A stretch of DNA of 64,000 bases from Qipengyuania vulgaris (GTDB lineage: Bacteria; Pseudomonadota; Alphaproteobacteria; Sphingomonadales; Sphingomonadaceae), in assembly GCA_000756795.1 (NCBI GenBank), contig CCSI01000006.1, positions 1 through 64,000 on the forward strand, written 5' to 3'. Numbering within the stretch: the stretch's first letter is position 1; each line of letters begins with the position of its first letter. Shown here one piece after another: positions 1-11,970 of the stretch. Below the pieces are notes generated by a model that saw only the letters and a list, made by a program, of their open reading frames with translations, did not search any database and was not told where the DNA came from. The translations under genes were made by a program, and so were the position numbers.

Positions 1-31
1 GGGGGAGGGAGTGCCCCGGGCCTTCCAGCGA

Positions 32-85
32 CCCGAGATTATGGCTCTCGGGCTCTTGGGGTGGGCGCCTCTATGTGCGCCCACC
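32..85 (-). terminator. Two tandem hairpins downstream of the peroxiredoxin gene
   Basis: Two perfect inverted repeats lie beyond the stop codon of the leftward peroxiredoxin gene. One has a 7-bp stem (32-38 with 46-52). The other has a 9-bp stem (60-68 with 77-85) and an 8-nt loop. Neither has a clear T tract on the minus strand, so a terminator or 3'-end stabilising role is inferred from position and pairing only. Confidence 0.5.
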
Positions 86-103
86 TTAACGGGAGGTTTC
101 CGC

Positions 104-670
104 TTAGATCTTGCCGACGAGGTCGAGCGAAGGAGCCAGCGTGTCGCTGCCTTCTTCCCATGCGGCCGGGCAGACCTGGCCAGGGTTGGCGCGGACGTAC
201 TGTGCAGCCTTGATCTTGCGGGCGAGTTCGTTGGCGTTGCGGCCGACGCCTTCGCAGGTCTGTTCCATGATCTGGATCACACCGTCCGGGTCGACGACGA
301 AGGTTGCACGGTCGGCAAGGCCTGCGCCTTCACGCAGCACGTCGAAGTTGCGGGCGAGGACGTGGTTCTGGTCGCCAAGGAACGGGAAGTTCAGCTTACC
401 GATCTTCTCGCTGGTGTCGTGCCATGCCTTGTGGCTGAAGTGCGTGTCGGTCGACACGGCATAGACTTCGACGTCCATCTTCTGGAGCATGTTGTACTGC
501 TCGCCGAGGTCTTCGAGTTCGGTCGGGCAGACGAAGGTGAAGTCGGCCGGATAGAAAAAGAAGACGGCCCACTTGCCCTTCACGTCTTCGTCAGTGACTT
601 CGAAAAAGTCCTTGCCGGCCTGGAAGGCGGTTGCGTTGAACGGCTTGATGGTGCTGCCGATGATACCCAT
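104..670 (-). CDS. ahpC: 2-Cys peroxiredoxin, AhpC type
   Basis: 188-residue typical 2-Cys peroxiredoxin that reduces hydrogen peroxide and organic hydroperoxides in the cytoplasm. The peroxidatic cysteine is C48 in FTFVCPTE and the resolving cysteine is about C167 in GQVCPAAW, both in family positions. The frame is open further upstream, but the ATG at 670 gives the usual [11 protein letters not shown] start and is preceded by GGAG at good spacing. No ahpF or OxyR gene is adjacent, so the reductant is not shown here. The length matches the AhpC/Prx1 family. Tandem hairpins follow the stop. Confidence 0.93.
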   Translation of the reverse strand: MGIIGSTIKPFNATAFQAGKDFFEVTDEDVKGKWAVFFFYPADFTFVCPTELEDLGEQYNMLQKMDVEVYAVSTDTHFSHKAWHDTSEKIGKLNFPFLGDQNHVLARNFDVLREGAGLADRATFVVDPDGVIQIMEQTCEGVGRNANELARKIKAAQYVRANPGQVCPAAWEEGSDTLAPSLDLVGKI

Positions 671-909
671 GGGTTTTTCTCCGTTGTTCGGGTTTGAAAC
701 TGATGCGGCCCAGATAGGGCGTGTTGCGATGCACAAAAGCGATTTTGTGCGATGGCGAGCATCGGAATTTTCAATCAATGAGCTGGAACTTTCGGAAAGC
801 GCAACAGTGCGCTTGCTTCCTTGCAAATGCTGCAACGCATGATGCTGGAAACGGCCGCGCTAGCTGCTAGGGATAGTCCTCCGATAGCTTGGAATTTTGG
901 GGTCGAAGA

Positions 910-1623
910 ATGGTCAACAGGATAATCTGGCGTGTGAAGCAGGCGGTCTACGGATTGCTCAATGCAACGAAGCCGGAGGAACGCTCCTGCCCCATTTGCG
1001 GCTATCACGGGCTGTTCGACCCGTTCGGCTTTCCCGTCAGGCCAGAATCGCAGTGCCCTAAGTGCAAGTCGCTCGAGCGGCATCGCGAGTTGGCACTGTG
1101 GCTGGATATTGGCGAGAACAAGCGGCGGTTTTCAGGCAAGAGCCTGCTGCATTTCGCACCCGAGAAGGCCGTGGAACAGCTGCTGCGCCCCTTGGCCGGA
1201 ACCTATGTCACGGCCGACATCACGCCCGGCCGTGCAGAGCGCGTGATCAATATCGAGAATATCGACCTGCCCGACAACTCCATGGGGGTGGTCGTCTGTT
1301 CGCACGTTCTCGAACACGTCGATGACGCCAAGGCGCTACGTGAACTGCACCGCATCTTGGCCGATGACGGGTTTGCCCTGTTGATGGTCCCGATGGTGCA
1401 CCATTGGGAAAATTCCTTCGAGCGCCCCGCGCCCACGGTGGAAGAGCGCATCAAATATTTCGGGCAGTTCGACCATATCCGCCGCTACGGCCGCGATTTC
1501 GTCGAGCGCGTCAAGCAGGCAGGCTTCGCAATCGAGACTTACTCGCCCACACCCGAAGAGTGCATCGAGTACGGGCTCGGCCTCGGCTCGGTAATGTATA
1601 TTGCGGAGCCGCAAAAAGGCTGA
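910..1623 (+). CDS. SAM-dependent methyltransferase with N-terminal zinc ribbon
   Basis: 237-residue protein. A CPIC...CPKC pair (C27, C30, C49, C52) makes a small N-terminal zinc-ribbon-like module. It is followed by a class I methyltransferase fold: SLLHFAPE near residue 78 replaces the usual glycine-rich motif I, and CSHVLEHVDD near 127 is a typical motif in Methyltransf_11 proteins. The end has no transmembrane segment. The substrate is unknown; related proteins are often annotated in cell-surface or glycan contexts, but nothing adjacent supports that. A TTG at 889 is in frame; I chose the ATG at 910, although its ribosome binding site is weak. Confidence 0.72.
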   Translation: MVNRIIWRVKQAVYGLLNATKPEERSCPICGYHGLFDPFGFPVRPESQCPKCKSLERHRELALWLDIGENKRRFSGKSLLHFAPEKAVEQLLRPLAGTYVTADITPGRAERVINIENIDLPDNSMGVVVCSHVLEHVDDAKALRELHRILADDGFALLMVPMVHHWENSFERPAPTVEERIKYFGQFDHIRRYGRDFVERVKQAGFAIETYSPTPEECIEYGLGLGSVMYIAEPQKG

Positions 1624-1641
1624 AATTGCGCGGGCCTCTCG

Positions 1642-1947
1642 CTACCGCTGATCGGCTGCAAGCATGACCGGACCGACCAGCCAGGCGAGAAGGTATATCG
1701 CCGATGAGAGCGCGCAGGTGCCCAAGAGAAAAAGCGCGACAATTAGCCCGTCCATCAGGCCGCCTGCGCCAAGCAAGGTAAAGCCGAGCAGCGTTACCCC
1801 CGCCCAGCCAAGGTAGGACCCGGCCATCAGCAAGACCTTCCATGCTGAATGGCTCAGCTGCAGTTTCCTCCACGCCAGGAAAGCGGTGGCGAATACTGCC
1901 GCGCCTTGCAGTGCGGCGATGGCAAAGAGAATGAGGGCGAAGATCAA
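1642..1947 (-). CDS. Small integral membrane protein of unknown function
   Basis: 101 residues, almost entirely hydrophobic, with about three transmembrane helices (roughly residues 2-24, 38-60 and 66-95). The start is a TTG at 1947 with GGAAG a few bases upstream. It lies leftward, 34 bp downstream of aroC, so it may be read through from that gene. I recognise no family. Codon usage and the hydrophobic pattern support a real gene, but the function is unknown. Confidence 0.55.
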   Translation of the reverse strand: MIFALILFAIAALQGAAVFATAFLAWRKLQLSHSAWKVLLMAGSYLGWAGVTLLGFTLLGAGGLMDGLIVALFLLGTCALSSAIYLLAWLVGPVMLAADQR

Positions 1948-1981
1948 GCGGCTTCCAATGGCTGGGGCATGCCGGAGCGAT

Positions 1982-3049
1982 CTAGCCGCACTGCGCCCGG
2001 TGGAGCATCATGTGGTCCGCCAGAACCAGCGCCATCATGGCCTCGACCACGGGCGTGCCGCGAATGCCGACGCAGGGGTCGTGGCGGCCCTTGGTGCGGA
2101 CTTCTGTGGCTTTTCCGTCGCGGTCCACGCTGGCGACGGGGGTGAGGATGGAACTGGTCGGTTTGAAGGCAACGCGGCAGATTACCGGCTGGCCGGTCGA
2201 GATGCCGCCCGCGATACCGCCCGCGTGATTGGCGGCAAACTCGGGACCATCCTCGCCCGGTGACATGGCGTCGGCGTTCTGCTCGCCGGTTAGGCGCGCG
2301 GCGTCGAAGCCGTCGCCGATCTCTACGCCCTTGACCGCGTTGATGCTCATCATCCCTGCGGCAAGGTCACTGTCGAGCTTGGCATAGACCGGCGCACCCC
2401 ATCCTGCTGGCACCCCTGTCGCGACGCATTCGACTACGGCGCCGAGCGAGGAGCCGGCCTTGCGCGCGTCATCCACCAGCGCCTCCCAGCGTTTCGCGGC
2501 CTCGGCATCGGGGCACCAGAAGGGGTTGCGGGCGATTTCCTCGCGGTCGAAATTGGCCGGATCGATGCGGTCACCTCCGATTTCGCTGACATAGGCGAGG
2601 TTGGTGACGTCACCGATGATTTTCCGCGCCACAGCGCCTGCCGCCACGCGCATCGCTGTCTCGCGCGCGCTCGACCGACCGCCGCCGCGATAATCGCGAA
2701 AGCCGTATTTCGCATCATAGGCATAGTCCGCGTGGCTGGGACGGTAGGTGTTGGCGATTTCCGAATAGTCTTTCGAGCGCTGGTCCTTGTTTTCGATGAG
2801 CAGCGAGAGCGAGGTGCCGGTGGTCTTGCCCTCGAAAACGCCCGACAGGATGCGGACCTCGTCCGGCTCTTTGCGCTGCGTGGTGAACTTGTTCTGCCCC
2901 GGCTTGCGCGCGTCGAGGAAGGGCTGGATGTCGGCCTCGGCGAGTTCGATACCCGGCGGACACCCGTCGATAACCGCGCCGATGGCAGGGCCATGGCTTT
3001 CCCCCCAGGTGGTGAAGCGAAGCACGCGTCCGAAAGTGTTCCAGCTCAT
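1982..3049 (-). CDS. aroC: Chorismate synthase
   Basis: 355-residue chorismate synthase, converting 5-enolpyruvylshikimate-3-phosphate to chorismate with reduced FMN, the last common step of aromatic biosynthesis. Family signatures are visible: the N-terminal [20 protein letters not shown], the [10 protein letters not shown] motif near residue 130, and the C-terminal [17 protein letters not shown]. The start at 3049 is fixed by homology and by AGGAAGG upstream; the frame extends further but without similarity. The gene diverges from ruvA across a 79-bp gap that must carry both promoters. The end product feeds the prephenate dehydratase encoded elsewhere in the window. Confidence 0.96.
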   Translation of the reverse strand: MSWNTFGRVLRFTTWGESHGPAIGAVIDGCPPGIELAEADIQPFLDARKPGQNKFTTQRKEPDEVRILSGVFEGKTTGTSLSLLIENKDQRSKDYSEIANTYRPSHADYAYDAKYGFRDYRGGGRSSARETAMRVAAGAVARKIIGDVTNLAYVSEIGGDRIDPANFDREEIARNPFWCPDAEAAKRWEALVDDARKAGSSLGAVVECVATGVPAGWGAPVYAKLDSDLAAGMMSINAVKGVEIGDGFDAARLTGEQNADAMSPGEDGPEFAANHAGGIAGGISTGQPVICRVAFKPTSSILTPVASVDRDGKATEVRTKGRHDPCVGIRGTPVVEAMMALVLADHMMLHRAQCG

Positions 3050-3128
3050 GACAAGCCTTCCTGTCGCAACTGTGGGCGCGTGTCCATTGGCGCTGGACCA
3101 AATCCTTCTTGTGGCGCAAGAACAAACC

Positions 3129-3734
3129 ATGATTGCGAAGCTGAAGGGCCTGCTCGACGAAACCGGCGTGGACTGGGCGATTATCGATGTCTCGGGCGTG
3201 GGCTATCTCGTCCATTGTTCCTCGAAGACGCTCGCCGCGCTGGGCGAGAAGGGCGAGGCTTGCACGGTCTACACCGACCTGCAGGTGTCCGAGAACGACA
3301 TGCGCCTCCTCGGTTTCGCGGACGGTTCGGAGCGCGACTGGTTCCGCCTCCTCACACAGGTGCAGGGCGTGGGCAGCAAGGTCGGGCTCGCAATTCTCTC
3401 GGCATTGTCGACCGGCGAGGTGCAGCAGGCCTGCTCGAACGGCGATGCGGCGACCATTGCGCGCGCGCAGGGCGTTGGGCCGAAGCTGGCGGGGCGCATC
3501 GTCAATGAATTGAAAGACAAGGCAGGCGCGCTTCCGGGCGGCGGAATGGCTGGCGGCGCGGCCCCGGCGCCCCCTGCGGGCGGAGCCAGTGCCGATGCGG
3601 TGAGCGCGCTGGAAAACCTCGGCTTCAAGCCCGCCGTGGCGGCACGCGCGGTGGCGGCGGCACAGGGCGAGCTTGGCGAAGGCGCGAGCGAGGGCGACCT
3701 CATCCGCGTCGCATTGAAGAGGGCAGCTGGATGA
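3129..3734 (+). CDS. ruvA: Holliday junction DNA helicase subunit RuvA
   Basis: 201-residue RuvA, which binds the four-way junction as a tetramer and loads RuvB for branch migration. The N-terminal OB-fold starts [11 protein letters not shown]. Two helix-hairpin-helix motifs follow ([14 protein letters not shown] near 80 and [16 protein letters not shown] near 115), then a Gly/Ala/Pro linker and the C-terminal RuvB-binding three-helix domain. The ATG at 3129 is set by homology; the ribosome site is weak. The stop overlaps the next ATG by four bases. Normally ruvB follows directly; here two unrelated genes intervene. No ruvC is in the window. Confidence 0.95.
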   Translation: MIAKLKGLLDETGVDWAIIDVSGVGYLVHCSSKTLAALGEKGEACTVYTDLQVSENDMRLLGFADGSERDWFRLLTQVQGVGSKVGLAILSALSTGEVQQACSNGDAATIARAQGVGPKLAGRIVNELKDKAGALPGGGMAGGAAPAPPAGGASADAVSALENLGFKPAVAARAVAAAQGELGEGASEGDLIRVALKRAAG

Positions 3735-4288
3735 AGTCTATCGCATTGAAAGTGACCCTGATGAGCGCCGCGGCGGCCCTGCTGGCAAGCGCGGTAAGCG
3801 CACAGGACATGAGCGCCTTCGAGACCGGTCCGGTGTTCGACGATTTCGGCCCGCATGCTGCAATCGAGGGGCTTGAGCCCTTCGCTGCCGACACCGAGTT
3901 CTCGCACAGCTTCGATGCGGCAAAACCTGCCGAAGATGGCGGTCGCAATCGCGGTTTCGAAAGCGCGGCGCGGTTCATCAACATGCACGTCGCCAATGGC
4001 GTTGCGGAAGAGAACATTCGCGTGGCCGTGGTGGTGCACGGGCCGGCGGTGCTCGACCTGCTTTCGGCAGAGGGCTGGGCGGCGCATGAGCGCGAGGACG
4101 AGAACGGCAGTGCCGCGATGGTCCGCGCAATGCTCGACCACGGCGTGCGGTTCATAGTCTGCGGCCAGAGCGCCACCGCGCAAGGCGTCAGCGCCGACCA
4201 GCTGATCGAGGGCGTCGAGATGGACCTCTCCGCCATGACCGCCCACGCCAAGCTCCAGCAGCGCGGCTACACGGTGAACCCGTTTTGA
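3731..4288 (+). CDS. Exported DsrE-family protein
   Basis: 185 residues with a cleavable signal peptide ([24 protein letters not shown], cut before QDM). The mature domain has a DsrE/DsrF-like layout: the strand-loop IRVAVVVHGPAV, then VRFIVCGQSATAQG with a single conserved-type cysteine. It probably works in the periplasm in sulfur or redox chemistry, but this is inference from fold resemblance. It overlaps ruvA by ATGA, so it is translated from the ruvA transcript, and its stop touches the TTG of the next gene. Confidence 0.75.
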   Translation: MKSIALKVTLMSAAAALLASAVSAQDMSAFETGPVFDDFGPHAAIEGLEPFAADTEFSHSFDAAKPAEDGGRNRGFESAARFINMHVANGVAEENIRVAVVVHGPAVLDLLSAEGWAAHEREDENGSAAMVRAMLDHGVRFIVCGQSATAQGVSADQLIEGVEMDLSAMTAHAKLQQRGYTVNPF

Positions 4289-5010
4289 TTAGTAATCTAC
4301 CAAGCATTTCGCACGCGATGTGCGATGTTCCAGCCGATTGGCTGCGGGATTTTAGTCAATGCCTTTACGAGTGGCAAACTCTTGAGGCTGGTGGTTTGGC
4401 CGTATTTGCTGCGTTGTTGGGCGCATATTTCATCAACAAACAAATACGCCAAGCCGACCAACACGAACGCACCCGACTTGAAACCAAGCATCAGGCTGCG
4501 CGCGCGGTTTCAGCAATTGCCTTCAGTCAGATTTGTCGTTCAAGCCAACGACTAATCACACGGTTGGGCGCGTTGCTAAACGAGCCTAGAGAGAACCGGA
4601 TTCAAGACCAAATCGTCCACCAAGGGTTGGATCTCGACGCCTCAACGATGCCAACGCTGGAGAGGCTGCTCGAGGCTTCGACCGATGTCGCTATTGTGGC
4701 ATACGTTTCTGAGGTGATTGCGAAGATCCAAGTTACGGAATCGCGGCTTGAATCTGTGAACCTGCTGAATACGCATGAAATTGAGTATCGTTTGATCGAT
4801 TTGGCAGGCGTCTACGCCTTTGCTGAAGGCATCATCGAATACGCAAGATTAGAAACCAATGAAGTCCCAAGCGAAGTTGCTTGCGAGCGCCTAGGTGCGG
4901 CGCTGCGTTTGAGTCATGTTACCGCTCATCAACATCCAGGGGTGCATGAGAAGCTTGGGGCGCAATGCGAACAAGGCGCCACATATTGGAGACTTGGTGA
5001 CGATGACTGA
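4285..5010 (+). CDS. Low-GC gene of unknown function between ruvA and ruvB
   Basis: Up to 241 residues, starting at a TTG at 4285 that overlaps the previous stop; an ATG at 4318 is the alternative. One transmembrane helix (about residues 36-52, [17 protein letters not shown]) is followed by a charged, mostly helical cytoplasmic part (about 55-240). I recognise no domain. The base composition is clearly more AT-rich than the neighbours and the codon choice is less biased, suggesting transfer. The stop overlaps the ruvB ATG by eight bases, so expression stays coupled to ruvB. It could be a cargo gene that inserted into the operon without breaking it. Confidence 0.6.
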   Translation: MISNLPSISHAMCDVPADWLRDFSQCLYEWQTLEAGGLAVFAALLGAYFINKQIRQADQHERTRLETKHQAARAVSAIAFSQICRSSQRLITRLGALLNEPRENRIQDQIVHQGLDLDASTMPTLERLLEASTDVAIVAYVSEVIAKIQVTESRLESVNLLNTHEIEYRLIDLAGVYAFAEGIIEYARLETNEVPSEVACERLGAALRLSHVTAHQHPGVHEKLGAQCEQGATYWRLGDDD

Positions 5011-6037
5011 ACCCGTCCCCCTCCATTCGCCTAGCCGGCAGCCGGAAGACCCGGATGCGGCGCTGCGTCCGAAGTCGCTCGCCGAATTCGTCGGGCAGAA
5101 GGCGGCGCGCGAGAATTTGCGGGTGTTTATCGAGGCTGCGAAGAATCGCGGCGAGGCGATGGACCATGTGTTGTTCTTCGGGCCTCCGGGGCTCGGCAAG
5201 ACCACGCTTGCACAGATCGTTTCCAAGGAACTGGGCGTTGGTTTTCGCGCCACCAGCGGGCCGGTGATCGCCAAGGCAGGCGACCTTGCCGCGCTGCTGA
5301 CCAATCTCGAGCCCAACGACGTGCTGTTCATCGACGAGATCCACCGGCTCAATCCGGTGGTCGAGGAAGTGCTCTATCCGGCGATGGAGGACCGCGCGCT
5401 CGATATCATCATCGGTGAGGGGCCCTCGGCGCGCAGCGTGCGGATAGACCTGCCGCCTTTCACGCTGGTCGGAGCGACCACGCGGCAGGGGCTGCTGACC
5501 ACGCCCTTGCGCGACCGATTCGGCATCCCGGTGCGCCTCAACTTCTACACCGAGGACGAGCTGCTCAAAGTCGTTACTCGCGGGGCAGGGCTGCTCGGCA
5601 TGGGTATCGACGAGGGCGGTGCGCGCGAGATCGCCCGCCGTTCGCGCGGCACCCCGCGTGTCGCTGGCCGCCTGATGCGCCGCGTGCGCGATTTCGCATC
5701 CGTGCTGGATGAGCCGGTAGTGACAAGCAAGGTCGCCGACGAGGCTCTGACGCGGCTTGAGGTCGACAGCCTTGGCCTCGACGCAATGGACCGGCGCTAT
5801 CTCACCATGATCGCGACCACCTACAAGGGCGGGCCGGTGGGCGTGGAAACGCTTGCCGCGGGTCTCTCCGAACCGCGCGATACGGTGGAAGAGGTCATCG
5901 AGCCCTACCTCATCCAGCTTGGCCTCATCGCCCGCACCGCGCGCGGGCGCATGCTCAACGATGGCGGCTGGAACCACCTCGGCCTGACGCCGCCGGGTGC
6001 GCCCGAAAGGCCGCAGGGCGACATGTTCGACAAGTAG
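5003..6037 (+). CDS. ruvB: Holliday junction branch migration ATPase RuvB
   Basis: 344-residue AAA+ motor that drives branch migration with RuvA. It shows the Walker [11 protein letters not shown] (60-69), Walker [11 protein letters not shown] near 105, sensor [17 protein letters not shown] near 160, and the C-terminal winged helix ending [13 protein letters not shown]. The start at 5003 sits eight bases inside the preceding gene, which argues for translational coupling. It ends exactly against the convergent rhodanese gene: ruvB stops at 6037 and the other stop begins at 6038, leaving no room for a separate terminator. Confidence 0.97.
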   Translation: MTEPVPLHSPSRQPEDPDAALRPKSLAEFVGQKAARENLRVFIEAAKNRGEAMDHVLFFGPPGLGKTTLAQIVSKELGVGFRATSGPVIAKAGDLAALLTNLEPNDVLFIDEIHRLNPVVEEVLYPAMEDRALDIIIGEGPSARSVRIDLPPFTLVGATTRQGLLTTPLRDRFGIPVRLNFYTEDELLKVVTRGAGLLGMGIDEGGAREIARRSRGTPRVAGRLMRRVRDFASVLDEPVVTSKVADEALTRLEVDSLGLDAMDRRYLTMIATTYKGGPVGVETLAAGLSEPRDTVEEVIEPYLIQLGLIARTARGRMLNDGGWNHLGLTPPGAPERPQGDMFDK

Positions 6038-6453
6038 TTACTGCTTAACGGGGAGACCCGCTTCTTCCCACGCGAGGATGCCACCTTCCATGTGTACGGC
6101 AGTTGCGTTCTTTGCCTCGGCCAATCTCTTAGCCGCGATGCCGGAGCGGCGGTCCGAACGGCAATAGAGGATGCGCTCCGCACCGCCTGCATCGGGGAGC
6201 GTGGCGGGGTCGAAATCATCGACCGGGATGTTGATGGCACCAGCGATGTGGCCCTCGGCAAATTCTTGCCGAGTGCGCACATCGATGAGCTGGATAGCCT
6301 CACCCGCCTCGAGCCGCGTGGCAAGTGCCTGCGGCTCGATGGTGAGGACCCCGACCTCGCGCGGGCCGGGGGTCTCGGTTTCGGCAACGGGGGACGCATT
6401 CCCGCAGGCAGCAAGACTCGCCGCCGCCAGCAGGAGGAGCGCCCCGCGCAGCA

Positions 6454-6454
<1 letters not shown>
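6038..6454 (-). CDS. Rhodanese-domain lipoprotein
   Basis: 138 residues. A lipoprotein signal with cysteine C17 (LAAC) places it at a membrane on the periplasmic side. A single rhodanese domain follows, with DVRTRQEFAEGHIAGAINIP at about 59-77 and the catalytic cysteine C98 in YCRSDRRSG. It may carry or transfer sulfane sulfur. Its ATG overlaps the aconitase stop (ATGA), so it is the second gene of an acnA operon. The pairing could relate to upkeep of the iron-sulfur enzyme, but an exported rhodanese cannot act directly on cytoplasmic aconitase, so the link is only positional. Confidence 0.85.
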
Positions 6455-9129
<2,675 letters not shown>

Positions 9130-9179
9130 GCGGGGCTTCTTCCTTTCTGAATGGAGCCGTCACCCGACCAATGGGCAGG

Positions 9180-9196
9180 GCGGCAAAATGTGCCGC
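9180..9196 (-). other. Small hairpin in the acnA leader
   Basis: A perfect 6-bp inverted repeat (9180-9185 with 9191-9196, 5-nt loop) lies 51 bp upstream of acnA in the 231-bp divergent gap. It could be part of the acnA 5' untranslated region or an operator. Function is unknown. The rest of the gap (9130-9360) presumably holds the acnA promoter and that of the small gene at 9361, but I cannot identify clear -35/-10 boxes. Confidence 0.3.
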
Positions 9197-9360
9197 GCCT
9201 GTGCGCTGTGACGGGCAAAAAATCAAGGGTGGCCGCGCTTCAGAAACGCTTCATCGGGAACCAGAAAAGCTCTTCATCGGTTATTAAGGCAAAATCTGGG
9301 CAATCGCGCCGCACGGCCAAGCCCGCCGATAGCGCGCGGCCCACATGAGGAGTTGAAATA

Positions 9361-9528
9361 ATGAGTGCCCTGCTCGAGGCGACGGAAAAGTCGCACCGAA
9401 CCCTTCGTCTCGCCGTGATTGCCGCCGCCCTTGGCGTGGCAGGCATGTTTACCGCCGCCGCAACATTCGCCGGTGGCGAGGCCCAGGCAAATGAAGCAGC
9501 CCCCGTAGCCGAGACTGCCCAGCGTTAA
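9361..9528 (+). CDS. Small exported or membrane-anchored protein
   Basis: 55 residues beginning MSALLEATEKSHRTLRLAV. A charged N-terminus is followed by one hydrophobic segment (about residues 17-38, rich in Ala/Val/Gly), then a short acidic Ala-rich tail. A strong GAGGAG ribosome site lies upstream at good spacing, which is the main evidence that it is real. It is convergent with the EamA transporter and their stop codons overlap in a shared TTAA. No family is recognised; it could be a small membrane protein with a periplasmic tail. Confidence 0.6.
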   Translation: MSALLEATEKSHRTLRLAVIAAALGVAGMFTAAATFAGGEAQANEAAPVAETAQR

Positions 9529-10424
9529 ATCGCCGATTGCTCGGTCCGCTTGCGGGTCGTCGCAATCCAGCATCCAGCTACGATAAGGCCGGCCCCTGCA
9601 ATCGCCGTCCAGGTGACGGTTTCGGCCAGCAGCAGCCAGCCGAACAGCATCGCCCACAGGAAACCCGAATATTCCAGCGGCACGAGTACCTGCGCTTCGG
9701 CGCGGGCATAGGCCCACGCCATTGTTAGTGCGCCGGCCACGGTAAGGATAGCGGCAATGGCGACGTCGCTAAGTTCGGACAGCGCAGGCATTTCGAAGAG
9801 CCATGGCGCGGCGAGCAGGTAGCATAGCCCTGCAATCCCCATATAGAATACGGTCACCTCGAGCGGCTTTGCGACCAGCGCCTGTTCGCGCTGAATTACG
9901 AGATTCCAAGCATAGAGCAGCGCCGAGATCCCGATCGCGGCCAATCCCACCCCTGTCTCGCTATCGAGATTGCCGCGCCCGAAATTCCCGCCGACAATAA
10001 CAAGCACGCCAATCAGCCCGAACAGCGCGCCCCATACCGCGCGGGGACGGACCTTTTCGCCCAAGAGCAGAGCTGCAAGATACAACGAGATTATCGGCGC
10101 TACGAAGGAAATAGCGATGGTTTCGGCCAGTGGGAGCTTGGTTAGGGCGACGAAGAAAGACAGCGCCATTACCGCCCCCACGACACCACGTTTCAGGTGC
10201 ACCCGCAGGACGCCGGGTGCCGGCCAGCGCGGGCGTAATGCCACCCACAATGGGGCGGTCAGGAAGAAAGCGATGCCCACACGCAAGATTGCGGCCATGT
10301 AAGCGCCGTGGGCGAGCGCTGCGCTCTTGATGAAGGCATCCATCAGCGAGAGCATGGCGATGCCAAGGGCGACGGCCAGTATCGGTCTTAGAGGATCGTG
10401 TTGCTCGCTCATCATCGCTGGCAT
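9525..10424 (-). CDS. EamA-family (DMT superfamily) permease
   Basis: 299 residues with ten hydrophobic helices arranged as two repeats of five, the RhaT/EamA layout. Each repeat ends with the typical FLWAMLFGWLLLAE-like or ALLLGEKVRPRAVWGALFGL motif (near 245 and 120). It is probably a drug/metabolite efflux transporter of the inner membrane; the substrate cannot be told. The ATG is at 10424, with a second start at MMSEQ a few codons in. It is a single gene, convergent with the small gene on its left. Confidence 0.85.
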   Translation of the reverse strand: MPAMMSEQHDPLRPILAVALGIAMLSLMDAFIKSAALAHGAYMAAILRVGIAFFLTAPLWVALRPRWPAPGVLRVHLKRGVVGAVMALSFFVALTKLPLAETIAISFVAPIISLYLAALLLGEKVRPRAVWGALFGLIGVLVIVGGNFGRGNLDSETGVGLAAIGISALLYAWNLVIQREQALVAKPLEVTVFYMGIAGLCYLLAAPWLFEMPALSELSDVAIAAILTVAGALTMAWAYARAEAQVLVPLEYSGFLWAMLFGWLLLAETVTWTAIAGAGLIVAGCWIATTRKRTEQSAI

Positions 10425-10558
10425 AGAGCGCCCTGCCGCAGGCGCAACTCGGTTCAGCGAGGGTCAAGCCGCTTTCGCCGATTGTGCGCCTCAGATAACG
10501 CATTATGTAGCCGGTGGCGCGGACCTGAAGCCGCGCACGGCATTATTCGGTGGGCCCA

Positions 10559-11962
10559 ATGACCAAGTTCCAGACCATGACCGGCAGCGCGATTGCAGCC
10601 GTCCTCCTTGCAACTTCCGCAGGCGCACAGGACGCTGCGCCCGAAAGCATCCTGCCGCAGCCCAGAGCCGAGCAGGAGCAAGCACAGGCGCCCGCCACGC
10701 CGCAGACCGTTGATGAAGCTTTCGGCGACATCCAGATGGCGAGCGGCGAGGTGGTTCAGGAAATCCCCTCGCTCGAAGGCGAATGGACCGTTACGCAGGC
10801 GCAGGCGCTGCTCGATTTCATCCCCGGCATGAAGGCCGAGGGCCTGAATCCGTCTGACTACCAGTCTGAAGCGCTCACCGCCGCCATCGCCGCGGGCGAG
10901 AGCGAGGAACTGAACAAGCTCGCCAGCGAAATCTTCGTCTGGCTGGTCGAGGATTTGCGCGATGGCCGCACACCTATGGAATCGCGTCGCCAGTGGTTCG
11001 TGGTCGACCCCGATGCCGACCGCCTGCCGACATGGAAACTGCTCGAGGATGCACTGGCCAGCGGCGAAATCGCCGAAACGCTGACCTCGCTCCATCCCAA
11101 GCATCCCGACTATGCTGCGCTGAAGGCCGAACTTGCCACTGCGACAGACGAAAGCCGCATCAAGCTCATCCGCGCGAATATGGACCGTTGGCGCTGGCTG
11201 CCGCAGGATCTGGGCCGCCAGTACCTCGTCACCAATGTGCCCGAATACATGCTGCGCCTGACGGTGCGCGGGCGCATCATCGATACCTACCGCGTGGTCG
11301 TCGGCAAGCCCGGCCGCACTGCCACGCCGCAGCTCGCCGAGATGGTCGAGGCGGTGATCTACAACCCGACCTGGACCGTGCCGCAGTCGATTGTCGTCGG
11401 CGAGGGGCTGGGCAACAAGGTGCTGAACAACCCGCAATGGGCCGCGTCACAGGGCTACAAGGCGACCAAGGGCGAGGGTGGCTGGATCGGTGTGGTGCAA
11501 CAGCCCGGTCCGACCAACTCGCTCGGCCTGATGAAGCTCGACATGCCCAATGAGCATGCCATCTTCCTTCACGACACACCGAGCCGGCATCTTTTTGCCA
11601 ACGAGATGCGCGCGCTGAGCCACGGCTGTATTCGCGTGCAGGGCGCGCGCGAGCTCGCCATGACCATGTCGATGCTGGGCAATGCCAAGACCAAGGCCGA
11701 CATCCCCGCCATCCGCGAGGAAGTGTCCGAAATCACCATGAGCGGCGAATACACGCGCTATCCGATGGAAAAGCAGTGGCCGGTCTATATCACCTATTTC
11801 ACCATGGCGACCGATGTCGAAGGCGAGATGAAGACCTTCAAGGACATCTATGGCCGCGATGCACCGGTGCTCGAAGCGCTCGACGCCCCGCGCGTATCCG
11901 ACCGCGCCCGTGAAACGAGCGAGGAAGCCGTCGAAATCGTCGACGACATGCAGATTAGCTAA
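10559..11962 (+). CDS. Exported L,D-transpeptidase (YcbB-like, YkuD domain)
   Basis: 467 residues from the ATG at 10559 (a GTG at 10550 is in frame). The signal peptide MTKFQTMTGSAIAAVLLATSAGA is followed by a helical substrate-binding region (about 40-220) and a YkuD catalytic domain (about 230-400). The catalytic signature is SHGCIRVQGARELA with the nucleophilic cysteine near residue 357, preceded by IFLHDTPSRHLF. It would form 3-3 cross-links in peptidoglycan in the periplasm. The order of domains and the size fit the YcbB/LdtD branch. A second, different L,D-transpeptidase-type gene converges on it eight bases away. Confidence 0.87.
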   Translation: MTKFQTMTGSAIAAVLLATSAGAQDAAPESILPQPRAEQEQAQAPATPQTVDEAFGDIQMASGEVVQEIPSLEGEWTVTQAQALLDFIPGMKAEGLNPSDYQSEALTAAIAAGESEELNKLASEIFVWLVEDLRDGRTPMESRRQWFVVDPDADRLPTWKLLEDALASGEIAETLTSLHPKHPDYAALKAELATATDESRIKLIRANMDRWRWLPQDLGRQYLVTNVPEYMLRLTVRGRIIDTYRVVVGKPGRTATPQLAEMVEAVIYNPTWTVPQSIVVGEGLGNKVLNNPQWAASQGYKATKGEGGWIGVVQQPGPTNSLGLMKLDMPNEHAIFLHDTPSRHLFANEMRALSHGCIRVQGARELAMTMSMLGNAKTKADIPAIREEVSEITMSGEYTRYPMEKQWPVYITYFTMATDVEGEMKTFKDIYGRDAPVLEALDAPRVSDRARETSEEAVEIVDDMQIS

Positions 11963-11970
11963 GTTTCAGC

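Noticed and set aside
9252..9282. EcfG promoter before the small gene at 9361
   Set aside because: GGAAC is present but the -10 at 16-17 bp reads CGGT or GGTT, not CGTT, so the match is too weak.
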